Below are positions 1 through 8,315 of a stretch of DNA of 64,000 bases, piece after piece. The position numbers were made by a program, and so were the translations under genes. Source of the stretch: Polychytrium aggregatum. Its lineage: Eukaryota; Chytridiomycota; Chytridiomycetes; Polychytriales. The stretch lies in NCBI RefSeq assembly GCF_025602895.1, contig NW_026516247.1, forward strand, positions 1 to 64,000, written 5' to 3'. Under the pieces are notes generated by a model. That model made no database searches. It saw only the letters and a program-made list of their open reading frames with translations, and was not told where the DNA came from. Position 1 is the stretch's first letter. Each line of letters starts with the position of its first letter.

Positions 1-591
1 CCGGAAGCGGACGGAGTGTCCAAGGAAGAAGCAGAGCATCCGCGAGGATGTGGCCATCAGCAAGGCAAGAGGGATCGGAGAATGAAAGGGAGAGGGACTT
101 CCAATTAACAACTGGATTATGCAAGCGCATCCAGGGAAGACCAAGAGTGATGGGAGTGGTGGAGAGTCGAGTCACAAGAAAAGAAATCGACTCGGTGTGG
201 GAACCAATGGTCAGAGTCAAAGGCGCGGTTTGGAAACGAATGAAACCGGCCGAAGAACCATCAGCAAGGGAAACGGAGTAAGGAGTAGAAAGAGGGATAA
301 GAGAGAGTTTATGGAGATCGGCAAAGGCAGGATCAATGAGGGCAAGAGCGGAACATCCATCATCAATAAAACAGAAAGGGAGATGGAGACCGGGCCAGAA
401 AGACTCATGACGATAAGAGTGGCCGGAAGAAGAAGCTTATCGTCCGATAGTGACGAGTCAGAGGGGGAAGATGTTCGTATCGCCGAACAGACCACCTCGC
501 TTACTTGCGAGGTGCTGCTCGGCTGTGAGCATTTCCCGAGTTCCGTTTGACCAGAACCGGGCACTGCTGAACATCGCGACTGCCGGGACAA
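1..591 (-). pseudogene. 5' portion of element A pol, frameshifted
   Basis: This matches the N-terminal end of element B's pol (protease region and linker). Two single-base deletions relative to B are visible. One is in an A-run near 366-370 (four A here, five in B), at the start of the protease-like motif. The other is near 33-36 (one A missing in the stretch after the 'gcagag' run). The coordinate offset to B steps from 5996 to 5997 to 5998 across them, which confirms both. The frame is therefore broken within the first 75 or so residues. Both could be old mutations or long-read homopolymer-type errors. The rest of pol is outside the window. Confidence 0.8.
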
Positions 592-1454
592 GACTTTTCC
601 CCGCAGTACAAGCAGAGACCCTGCTCACGACGTCGCTTTTTCTCGACGTCGGAGAGCTTAGCAGGGCGGACCGAGACAGAGTCAAGGTCCATGGGAGTGG
701 GTGCAGAAGAGGAGGAAGAAGAAACATGCGCGGGAGAATGGTGGTGATGGGGAGCAGAGCGAGAAGAAGGAGGAGGAGGTTGGGAACGGGAGGAGACCTT
801 GAGACGATGGAGGGCATCGTCGTACTCGACCGCTGCCTTGATCAACTCGGGCAAGGAAGCGGGAGCGGGGCGGAGACCGATGAGGTGGAACTTGACCTCA
901 GACTTCAAACCCTCCTTGAAGAAGTGCATCTTGGTGGGTTCGTCAGTCTGGACGCGGGCGGCGAGCTGGACGAAGCGGGTGGCGAAGGCTTGGCAGGACT
1001 TGAGCTGGACCAAGCGTTTGAGGTCGTTCAAGGCCTTATCTTGCGAGGAGGCCGTGTCCTCACCGAAGGTCGACTTGAGGGCAACTTCAAAATCCGCGAA
1101 GGAAGCCGGGAAGCGGTTGGCCATATAAAAGGCGGCCTCGTACCATTTGAAAGCTTCGCCGCGGAGGAAGGAGGTGGCATAAAGGACCTTCTGGCGCTCG
1201 GGCGCAAAGAAGGCAGGATCGGCGAGGAAGACGAGGTGGCACTGGGCGAGGAAGGCCGTCGTCTCGTCGCGGGAACCTAGGAACTCCTTGGGCTTGTTCA
1301 CCTGGTAGACCTGGCGGGGAGCGGCGGCGGGAGCTTGCAGATCTTGGATCTGACGATGGAGAGCAGCGTTCTGGGTCATGAGGGCGTTCATACGCTCCTC
1401 CATGCGCGCCAGGTACGCATTGAGATCTGCCGGGGGTGCAGCAGGCTCAGCCAT
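501..1454 (-). CDS. Gag polyprotein of element A
   Basis: Retrotransposon capsid/nucleocapsid protein of about 317 residues, apparently identical to that of element B. The open frame extends upstream to 1538 but only with non-ATG codons. The first ATG is at 1454, giving a protein starting MAEPAAPP. A helical stretch with RMEERMNAL follows, then a retrotransposon gag core (KEFLGSRDE, FKWYEAAF, CQAFATRF). Near the C-terminus is a Cys-rich knuckle (CLYCGEKSC) lacking the usual CCHC spacing. The end overlaps the pol frame. Confidence 0.85.
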   Translation of the reverse strand: MAEPAAPPADLNAYLARMEERMNALMTQNAALHRQIQDLQAPAAAPRQVYQVNKPKEFLGSRDETTAFLAQCHLVFLADPAFFAPERQKVLYATSFLRGEAFKWYEAAFYMANRFPASFADFEVALKSTFGEDTASSQDKALNDLKRLVQLKSCQAFATRFVQLAARVQTDEPTKMHFFKEGLKSEVKFHLIGLRPAPASLPELIKAAVEYDDALHRLKVSSRSQPPPPSSRSAPHHHHSPAHVSSSSSSAPTPMDLDSVSVRPAKLSDVEKKRRREQGLCLYCGEKSCPGSRDVQQCPVLVKRNSGNAHSRAAPRK

Positions 1455-1525
1455 CGGATCGACGAGGGAAAGAGAGGCGAAAGAAGAAGAAAGGCCGGGA
1501 AGCCAAGAGGGAGCGTTCAAAATGA

Positions 1526-2316
1526 TGTTAGAGTCCAAAGGGGACTCAACGGCAAAAGAAGAAGTGAGCTCGAAGTGAGCTCAGGGAAGGCAAGGGTAAA
1601 GTCCGAAGTGGACTCGGAGAGGGAGCGAGGGAAGCAAAGATCCGTTCAAGATAAGACTAGTCTCGAAATGAGACGTGAGGAACACTCAGAGAATAAAGTA
1701 GAAGGCACTTTATTTAGTCCTATTTTGAACGCTAAGGTTCGACTACACATCGCGGGGGTCAGGCTATTTATAGACAAGTCCGGACTTGGCAGCGAAGGGC
1801 GGCCAAGGGAGGGAAAAGTGGGCGATCGAGCAGGGCGAAGGGGGCGATGCACGAACGAGGGCCGAGAAGGACCACCGAGACAGGCAGAGAACCAAAGCGA
1901 GAGAGGCGCAAGCAAAAGCGAAGCACCTGGCAGGAGAAACGTGCAAAGGCGAAGCAATGTGACTCAACGTCCAAGAAGCGGATTGGTCAAGTATAAGGTT
2001 GGGGCAAATGCATGCGAGATGAACAAGAGATCGGGGCGGTCAGGCAGGTCATGAGTCACCGGTGGGGGGACACATGACCGGCAGCCGAATTGCAACCAAT
2101 CGCAGCAAGGCGCGTGCACAAACAAACCGGCGCGTGCGAAGAAGACAAAGGAAGCGGAGCAGCGCGGGAAAACGGAAGTGCGGAAGGAGCGGAAAAGACA
2201 GGCAAAAGGCGGAAAATCGGAGGGGAACTGCAAGGCTACACACAAACAAACAGAAAGGCAAAAGAATAGCCAAGTGTGCAGTCAAAGTGGAGAACAAGCA
2301 GGAGCTATCCCTAACA
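1526..2316 (-). repeat. 5' LTR of element A (791 bp)
   Basis: Direct repeat of 7524-8314. On the minus strand it begins TGTTAGGG and ends CTCTAACA, giving a 6-bp terminal inverted repeat TGTTAG/CTAACA. It carries the same TATA box, R-region start and AATAAA as the B LTR. The three substitutions noticed against B's 5' LTR lie near 1587, 1598 and 1660. Confidence 0.85.
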
Positions 2317-2698
2317 AGGAACGTGCAAAGGCGAAGCAATGTGACTCAACGTCCAAGAAGCGGATTGGTCAAGTATAAGGTTGGGGCAAATGCATGCGAG
2401 ATGAACAAGAGATCGGGGCGGTCAGGCAGGTCATGAGTCACCGGTGGGGGGACACATGACCGGCAGCCGAATTGCAACCAATCGCAGCAAGGCGCGTGCA
2501 CAAACAAACCGGCGCGTGCGAAGAAGACAAAGGAAGCGGAGCAGCGCGGGAAAACGGAAGTGCGGAAGGAGCGGAAAAGACAGGCAAAAGGCGGAAAATC
2601 GGAGGGGAACTGCAAGGCTACACACAAACAAACAGAAAGGCAAAAGAATAGCCAAGTGTGCAGTCAAAGTGGAGAACAAGCAGGAGCTATCCCTAACA
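2317..2698 (-). repeat. Truncated 3' LTR of element B (5' half only)
   Basis: About 380 bp identical to 1935-2316 apart from one mismatch near the junction (aggaacg here, agaaacg in the intact LTR). It starts, on the minus strand, with TGTTAGGG directly after a polypurine stretch (GGAAGGGGATGA) that follows pol. The missing other half should lie left of the window, beyond element A, if A inserted here. Confidence 0.85.
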
Positions 2699-2710
2699 TC
2701 ATCCCCTTCC

Positions 2711-5700
2711 TTAGCGACGAACTCCGGACGTCGCCTTCGGCTTTGAGGGATAGCGAAGGTGGAAGTCAGCAACAAGATCAGTGGCGTGGGAAACATTGGC
2801 AGCGGGCTCCCAAGACCGGTCAGTCTCGGAATAGCCCTTCCACTGAACCAAGTACTGTAAGCGACCACGGAAGAGCCGAGAATCGAGAACAGTCTCGACC
2901 TCAAACTCTTCCTGGGAGTTAACAAGAATGGGAGGTGGTTCTGGTTGGGTGAACTCGGGAACAATGTCCTTCGTTCGGGGTTCAAGGAGGGATACATGGA
3001 AAACGGGGTGAACTTTAAGTGTGGAAGGGAGTTTAAGCTCAAAGGCAACGGGGTTGATGCGGCGAAGAACTTTAAAGGGGCCAAGCTTTTTCTGGTCAAG
3101 CTTGTTGGAGGGACGAAGGGTGCGAATGTGGCGACGATCCAGAAAAACGAGGTCGCCAACGGAGATGTCGGGAGTGGGGAGACGGGATTTGTTGGCCTGC
3201 ACAGTGTAGGACTCTTGGGCAACCCGGAGGTTGGCCTTGAGATCCTCGAGAACGGTCTGAAGTCGGTCGACACGTTCTTCGGCAGAGGGCACAACAGAGG
3301 GATCACGAATGATAGAGGGATCGAAAATGGGGTGATGGCCATGGACTGCAAAGAAGGGAGTCATGCCAGTGGAGGTGTTTTCCGAGTTGTTGTAAGTGAA
3401 CTCGGCAAGGGGAAGGTGAAGGGTCCAGTCGTCTTGCAGGTAATTGCAATGGATACGCAAATACTGCTCGATGACCTGGTTGAGAACCTCGGTCGAACCG
3501 TCGGTCTCGGGGTGGAAGGCAGAAGAAAGGGAAATCTTCGTCTTCAGAAGCTCATTGAAGCGCCTCCAGAAGGCCGAAGTAAACTGAGTTCCTCGGTCCG
3601 AAACAATAGACCGGGGACAACCATGCAAGCGGAAGATGTGGGAGAGGAAGAGTTCGGCGGTTTGCTCGCCTGTAACCGTCTTCGTGGTGGGCACAAAGTG
3701 TGCTTGTTTGGACAGGCGGTCCTTAACCACGAAGATCGAGTCAAAACCGTTCGAAGGTGGGAGATCCGTGATGAAGTCCATCGACAGGTCCCACCAACGT
3801 TCGGAAGGAACGGGGAGAGGATGAAGTAAACCATAAGGGGAGTGACGGGACGGCTTGGCTCGCTGGCACGCTTCACAATTAGCAATGAAGCGACGCACAG
3901 ACTTACGAAGCCGGGGCCAGTGAAAGTCCCGGGAGACGAGCTCAACGGTCTTGGCAAGACCAAAGTGACCAGCGGCAGCGGAGCAGTGACGTTGCTCAAA
4001 CACTTTGAGCTGGAGCTCGGGGGAAGGGACAACGATCAGGTCTTTAAAGTAAAGGAGACCGTCACGGAAGGAGTAATCGCCATCAAGACGTTTGGCGTTA
4101 AAGTCAGAAAGGAGGGAACAAGAAAGGGTGGCAGCTCGAATCTCGGAAAGAAAGTCGGGATTCGAGCCGATAACAGTGATGCTGTCGAGAGAAATAGACT
4201 CGAACAGCTGAAGGAAGTTGGTGGAGTGGAGGGAGTCACCAGGCTTTATCTCAAAGTCAGAACGGCGACTGAGAGCATCGGCTTTGGTGTTGAGACGACC
4301 AGGGCGGTGGTAAATGCGAAAAGCAAAGTCAGAAAGGAATTGGGCCCACCGGAACTGGCGGCGAGAAAGTTGAGAAGCGGCAGTGAACCGGGTAAGGTTC
4401 TGATGATCAGAGAAAACAAGAGTGGGAATATCAGGGTCGGCAGCCATCAAGTAATGACGCCAGGCGGTAAAGGAATCGACAATGGCGAGGAGCTCTTTGT
4501 CGTGAGTGTCATAATTCACCTCGGCGGGACGGAATTGCCGAGAGTGAAAAGCAACGGGGTGAAGAGCGCCGTCAGGGTCAAACTGAGAAAGGACGGCACC
4601 CAAAGCAAAGTCAGAAGCATCGGGCTCGATGACAGCGGGTTTAGAGAAATCAAAGTATCGAAGAATAGGTGCGGAAGTGAAGGAAAGTTTAAGAGAATCA
4701 AAAGCCTCTTGGGCCTCGGGAGACCAAGAGAAGGTGGAGGATTTGGTAGTGAGGGAAGTCAAAGGACGAGCAAGTGCGGAAAAGTCCTTGACGAAGCGGC
4801 GGTAAAAGTTTGCGAAACCAATAAAGACTTGGATATCGCGAGCAGAAGAGGGAACAGGCCAAAGGGAAACGGCCTCGACCTTGGCAGGGTCCATTTTGAT
4901 GCCATCGGCAGAAATGATCATGCCGAGAAAGTCAACTTCAGAAAGGTCAAAAGAACACTTGGCCGGATTGACCTTAAGGGAGTGTTCACGAAGGCGAGAG
5001 AGAACAAGCTTAACATGCTCCTCATGCTCCTGGGGATCTTTTGAGAAGATCAGGATGTCGTCAAGATAAATGACAACACAGACACCAAGGAGGTCCGAGA
5101 AGATGTCGTTCATAAAAAACTGAAAAGCAGCGGGGGCATTCGAAAGACCAAAGGGGATAACATTGTACTCAAATGAGCCAGATTTGCAAACAAAAGCAGT
5201 CTTCCACTCATCGCCCTTCTTGACACGAACCAAGTGGTAAGCATCAGGAAGGTCGAGGTGTGAGAAGACGCGGGCAGAAGAAAGTTTATCCAGAAGATCC
5301 TGGAAGAGGGGAAGTGGGTAACGGTTCTTCTTCGTGATGGCATTGAGGCCTCGGTAGTCGACGCAAAGGCGAAGACCACCATTGGGCTTCTTCACGAAGA
5401 AGCAGGGAGCACCAACGGGAGAAGAGGATTTGGAGATCCAACCACGTGCGAGGGCGTTGGTCAGATACTCCGAAAGAGCAGATTCCTCGGCCGGGGACAA
5501 AGGATAGACTTTCCCCGGCTTTGGCAAACGAGGTTCCTTTCCATCCTCGGTCCGTACAAACTCAATGGACAAGTCATACGGACGATGAGGAGGCAAGGAA
5601 GAAGGAGGGTCAGACTTGAGGCTGAAAACGTCGCCAAACTCATTGTATTTGAGTGGGACGCCTCGAGAGTCAACAGGGGTGCCAGACTCGGCATACACCT

Positions 5701-6589
5701 TCGTCGTGAGCACGGACCTTATCGACACCGTAGGATACGTCTCCGGCGAAGGAGGACGGATATCCATTTGGGCAGCGAAAATGTCGAGCTTGTCTTCCCG
5801 TGCAAGACGGAGAAGACTCGCCGCATTAACGAGCTCAATGTCGGGTGAAGATAAAGCCGTTGGCTCTTCAGAAAGCGAAGCAGAGTCAAGGCGGGAAGAA
5901 AGGGAAGGCGAAGTGCCAAAGGAGGGAACCGGTGTAAGGGAAGGACCGGAGGGAGGAGGAGTCAAAGGCGAAGTGCCCGAAGGGGGAGGCGAGGAGCCGG
6001 AAGCGGACGGAGTGTCCAAGGAAGAAGCAGAGACATCCGCGAGGATGTGTCCATCAGCAAGGCAAGAGGGATCGGAGAATGAAAGGGAGAGGGACTTCCA
6101 ATTAACAACTGGATTATGCAAGCGCATCCAGGGAAGACCAAGAGTGATGGGAGTGGTGGAGAGTCGAGTCACAAGAAAAGAAATCGACTCGGTGTGGGAA
6201 CCAATGGTCAGAGTCAAAGGCGCGGTTTGGAAACGAATGAAACCGGCCGAAGAACCATCAGCAAGGGAAACGGAGTAAGGAGTAGAAAGAGGGATAAGAG
6301 AGAGTTTATGGAGATCGGCAAAGGCAGGATCAATGAGGGCAAGAGCGGAACATCCATCATCAATAAAAACAGAAAGGGAGATGGAGACCGGGCCAGAAAG
6401 ACTCATGACGATAAGAGTGGCCGGAAGAAGAAGCTTATCGTCCGATAGTGACGAGTCAGAGGGGGAAGATGTTCGTATCGCCGAACAGACCACCTCGCTT
6501 ACTTGCGAGGTGCTGCTCGGCTGTGAGCATTTCCCGAGTTCCGTTTGACCAGAACCGGGCACTGCTGAACATCGCGACTGCCGGGACAA
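2711..6589 (-). CDS. Pol polyprotein of element B (PR-RT-RH-IN-chromodomain)
   Basis: About 1,290 residues with an intact frame. In order it has: a protease-like motif near residue 75 (FIDDGCSALALID, with DDG where DSG/DTG is usual); reverse transcriptase around 370-560 with LCVDYRGLN, FSHLDLPDAYH and catalytic YLDD near 509; RNase H (VIEPDASDFALGAVL, YDTHDKELLAI); an integrase zinc site (H-x-HF, CEAC) and DDE core (MDFITDL, VSDRGTQFTS, HPETDGSTE); and a C-terminal chromodomain (YLVQWKGY, DRSWEP). No ATG begins this frame. It opens near 6622, overlaps the gag end and is in the -1 frame relative to gag, so a gag-pol fusion by frameshifting is likely. Chromodomains of this group guide integration to chromatin marks. 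Confidence 0.93.
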   Translation of the reverse strand: MSRQSRCSAVPGSGQTELGKCSQPSSTSQVSEVVCSAIRTSSPSDSSLSDDKLLLPATLIVMSLSGPVSISLSVFIDDGCSALALIDPAFADLHKLSLIPLSTPYSVSLADGSSAGFIRFQTAPLTLTIGSHTESISFLVTRLSTTPITLGLPWMRLHNPVVNWKSLSLSFSDPSCLADGHILADVSASSLDTPSASGSSPPPSGTSPLTPPPSGPSLTPVPSFGTSPSLSSRLDSASLSEEPTALSSPDIELVNAASLLRLAREDKLDIFAAQMDIRPPSPETYPTVSIRSVLTTKVYAESGTPVDSRGVPLKYNEFGDVFSLKSDPPSSLPPHRPYDLSIEFVRTEDGKEPRLPKPGKVYPLSPAEESALSEYLTNALARGWISKSSSPVGAPCFFVKKPNGGLRLCVDYRGLNAITKKNRYPLPLFQDLLDKLSSARVFSHLDLPDAYHLVRVKKGDEWKTAFVCKSGSFEYNVIPFGLSNAPAAFQFFMNDIFSDLLGVCVVIYLDDILIFSKDPQEHEEHVKLVLSRLREHSLKVNPAKCSFDLSEVDFLGMIISADGIKMDPAKVEAVSLWPVPSSARDIQVFIGFANFYRRFVKDFSALARPLTSLTTKSSTFSWSPEAQEAFDSLKLSFTSAPILRYFDFSKPAVIEPDASDFALGAVLSQFDPDGALHPVAFHSRQFRPAEVNYDTHDKELLAIVDSFTAWRHYLMAADPDIPTLVFSDHQNLTRFTAASQLSRRQFRWAQFLSDFAFRIYHRPGRLNTKADALSRRSDFEIKPGDSLHSTNFLQLFESISLDSITVIGSNPDFLSEIRAATLSCSLLSDFNAKRLDGDYSFRDGLLYFKDLIVVPSPELQLKVFEQRHCSAAAGHFGLAKTVELVSRDFHWPRLRKSVRRFIANCEACQRAKPSRHSPYGLLHPLPVPSERWWDLSMDFITDLPPSNGFDSIFVVKDRLSKQAHFVPTTKTVTGEQTAELFLSHIFRLHGCPRSIVSDRGTQFTSAFWRRFNELLKTKISLSSAFHPETDGSTEVLNQVIEQYLRIHCNYLQDDWTLHLPLAEFTYNNSENTSTGMTPFFAVHGHHPIFDPSIIRDPSVVPSAEERVDRLQTVLEDLKANLRVAQESYTVQANKSRLPTPDISVGDLVFLDRRHIRTLRPSNKLDQKKLGPFKVLRRINPVAFELKLPSTLKVHPVFHVSLLEPRTKDIVPEFTQPEPPPILVNSQEEFEVETVLDSRLFRGRLQYLVQWKGYSETDRSWEPAANVSHATDLVADFHLRYPSKPKATSGVRR

Positions 6590-7452
6590 GACTTTTCCCC
6601 GCAGTACAAGCAGAGACCCTGCTCACGACGTCGCTTTTTCTCGACGTCGGAGAGCTTAGCAGGGCGGACCGAGACAGAGTCAAGGTCCATGGGAGTGGGT
6701 GCAGAAGAGGAGGAAGAAGAAACATGCGCGGGAGAATGGTGGTGATGGGGAGCAGAGCGAGAAGAAGGAGGAGGAGGTTGGGAACGGGAGGAGACCTTGA
6801 GACGATGGAGGGCATCGTCGTACTCGACCGCTGCCTTGATCAACTCGGGCAAGGAAGCGGGAGCGGGGCGGAGACCGATGAGGTGGAACTTGACCTCAGA
6901 CTTCAAACCCTCCTTGAAGAAGTGCATCTTGGTGGGTTCGTCAGTCTGGACGCGGGCGGCGAGCTGGACGAAGCGGGTGGCGAAGGCTTGGCAGGACTTG
7001 AGCTGGACCAAGCGTTTGAGGTCGTTCAAGGCCTTATCTTGCGAGGAGGCCGTGTCCTCACCGAAGGTCGACTTGAGGGCAACTTCAAAATCCGCGAAGG
7101 AAGCCGGGAAGCGGTTGGCCATATAAAAGGCGGCCTCGTACCATTTGAAAGCTTCGCCGCGGAGGAAGGAGGTGGCATAAAGGACCTTCTGGCGCTCGGG
7201 CGCAAAGAAGGCAGGATCGGCGAGGAAGACGAGGTGGCACTGGGCGAGGAAGGCCGTCGTCTCGTCGCGGGAACCTAGGAACTCCTTGGGCTTGTTCACC
7301 TGGTAGACCTGGCGGGGAGCGGCGGCGGGAGCTTGCAGATCTTGGATCTGACGATGGAGAGCAGCGTTCTGGGTCATGAGGGCGTTCATACGCTCCTCCA
7401 TGCGCGCCAGGTACGCATTGAGATCTGCCGGGGGTGCAGCAGGCTCAGCCAT
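6499..7452 (-). CDS. Gag polyprotein of element B
   Basis: About 317 residues from the first in-frame ATG (7452); upstream in-frame codons back to the leader contain no ATG. A short helical N-terminus is followed by the gag core seen in Ty3/gypsy elements (residues about 50-200). A Ser/Pro/His-rich linker comes next, then a basic Cys-rich tail with CLYCGEKSC and further Cys, a degenerate zinc knuckle. It overlaps the pol frame by about 90-120 nt, with pol in the -1 frame. It would form the virus-like particle shell. Confidence 0.87.
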   Translation of the reverse strand: MAEPAAPPADLNAYLARMEERMNALMTQNAALHRQIQDLQAPAAAPRQVYQVNKPKEFLGSRDETTAFLAQCHLVFLADPAFFAPERQKVLYATSFLRGEAFKWYEAAFYMANRFPASFADFEVALKSTFGEDTASSQDKALNDLKRLVQLKSCQAFATRFVQLAARVQTDEPTKMHFFKEGLKSEVKFHLIGLRPAPASLPELIKAAVEYDDALHRLKVSSRSQPPPPSSRSAPHHHHSPAHVSSSSSSAPTPMDLDSVSVRPAKLSDVEKKRRREQGLCLYCGEKSCPGSRDVQQCPVLVKRNSGNAHSRAAPRK

Positions 7453-7509
7453 CGGATCGACGAGGGAAAGAGAGGCGAAAGAAGAAGAAAGGCCGGGAAG
7501 CCAAGAGGG

Positions 7510-7521
7510 AGCGTTCAAAAT
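7510..7521 (-). other. Self-primer binding site (12 nt) of element B
   Basis: On the minus strand this reads ATTTTGAACGCT, starting two bases after the LTR end (CTAACA). It is perfectly complementary to AGCGTTCAAAAT inside the LTR (7731 down to 7720), where the transcript should start. The match is exactly 12 nt; flanking bases do not pair. Tf1/sushi elements prime reverse transcription by folding the 5' end of their own RNA onto such a site. No tRNA-type PBS beginning TGG was seen at this place. Confidence 0.75.
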
Positions 7522-7523
7522 GA

Positions 7524-8314
7524 TGTTAGAGTCCAAAGGGGACTCAACGGCAAAAGAAGAAGTGAGCTCGAAGTGAGCTCAGGGAAAGCAAGGGTAGAGT
7601 CCGAAGTGGACTCGGAGAGGGAGCGAGGGAAGCAAAGATCCGTTCAAGATAAGACTTGTCTCGAAATGAGACGTGAGGAACACTCAGAGAATAAAGTAGA
7701 AGGCACTTTATTTAGTCCTATTTTGAACGCTAAGGTTCGACTACACATCGCGGGGGTCAGGCTATTTATAGACAAGTCCGGACTTGGCAGCGAAGGGCGG
7801 CCAAGGGAGGGAAAAGTGGGCGATCGAGCAGGGCGAAGGGGGCGATGCACGAACGAGGGCCGAGAAGGACCACCGAGACAGGCAGAGAACCAAAGCGAGA
7901 GAGGCGCAAGCAAAAGCGAAGCACCTGGCAGGAGAAACGTGCAAAGGCGAAGCAATGTGACTCAACGTCCAAGAAGCGGATTGGTCAAGTATAAGGTTGG
8001 GGCAAATGCATGCGAGATGAACAAGAGATCGGGGCGGTCAGGCAGGTCATGAGTCACCGGTGGGGGGACACATGACCGGCAGCCGAATTGCAACCAATCG
8101 CAGCAAGGCGCGTGCACAAACAAACCGGCGCGTGCGAAGAAGACAAAGGAAGCGGAGCAGCGCGGGAAAACGGAAGTGCGGAAGGAGCGGAAAAGACAGG
8201 CAAAAGGCGGAAAATCGGAGGGGAACTGCAAGGCTACACACAAACAAACAGAAAGGCAAAAGAATAGCCAAGTGTGCAGTCAAAGTGGAGAACAAGCAGG
8301 AGCTATCCCTAACA
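7524..8314 (-). repeat. 5' LTR of element B (791 bp)
   Basis: Direct repeat of the element A LTR. Its minus-strand ends are TGTTAG and CTAACA, a perfect 6-bp inverted terminal repeat. It is followed by the self-primer site and gag. Its right end (8314) meets the interrupted reverse transcriptase frame of element C. Confidence 0.88.
7700..7770 (-). promoter_or_regulatory. Core promoter and R-region start in element B LTR
   Basis: A TATA box (TATAAATA on the minus strand, 7770-7763) lies 39 nt upstream of the A at 7731. That A begins the 12-nt self-primer sequence, so it is the expected transcription start. An AATAAA polyadenylation-type signal follows near 7710. The same arrangement is present in the element A LTR, shifted by 5998. 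Confidence 0.6.
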
Positions 8315-8315
8315 G

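Larger units (their letters stand above)
1..2316 (-). mobile_element. Ty3/gypsy chromovirus, element A (5' LTR, gag, start of pol; runs off left edge)
   Basis: Element A lies on the minus strand with its 5' LTR at 1526-2316, then gag, then the start of pol, which leaves the window at position 1. It is near-identical to element B: position 1 matches 5997 of B, and the gag proteins look identical. Only three LTR substitutions were noticed by eye, so both insertions are recent. The bases just right of its LTR (2317 onward) continue the internal sequence of an LTR of the same family with one mismatch. This is expected if A inserted into B's 3' LTR. Two single-base deletions relative to B break its pol frame. 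Confidence 0.9.
2317..8314 (-). mobile_element. Ty3/gypsy chromovirus, element B (Tf1/sushi-like, self-priming type)
   Basis: Almost complete LTR retrotransposon on the minus strand: 5' LTR 7524-8314, self-primer binding site 7510-7521, gag, pol (protease-like region, reverse transcriptase, RNase H, integrase, chromodomain), polypurine tract near 2699-2710, then a 3' LTR interrupted by element A. The domain order and the C-terminal chromodomain place it in the chromovirus branch of Ty3/gypsy. It is inserted in the reverse transcriptase of element C at 8314/8315. The target-site duplication cannot be checked because the other end is outside the window. Confidence 0.92.

Noticed and set aside
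450-1280. 276-codon plus-strand frame, repeated at 6448-7278
   Set aside because: Antisense to gag in both element copies; open only because of gag codon composition.
1526-2698. Repeats at 1935-2316 and 2317-2698 taken as a simple tandem duplication
   Set aside because: The first copy is the end of a full LTR and the second begins at the pol-side LTR start of element B, so nested insertion explains both without a special duplication.
3842-5044. 400-codon open frame on the plus strand
   Set aside because: Antisense to the intact, domain-rich pol of element B; its sequence is Lys/Arg/Gly-rich without any family resemblance.
8176-8314. LTR sequence fused in frame to the reverse transcriptase of element C
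   Set aside because: A chance continuation of the frame across the B/C junction; the LTR part has no protein similarity to RT N-termini.
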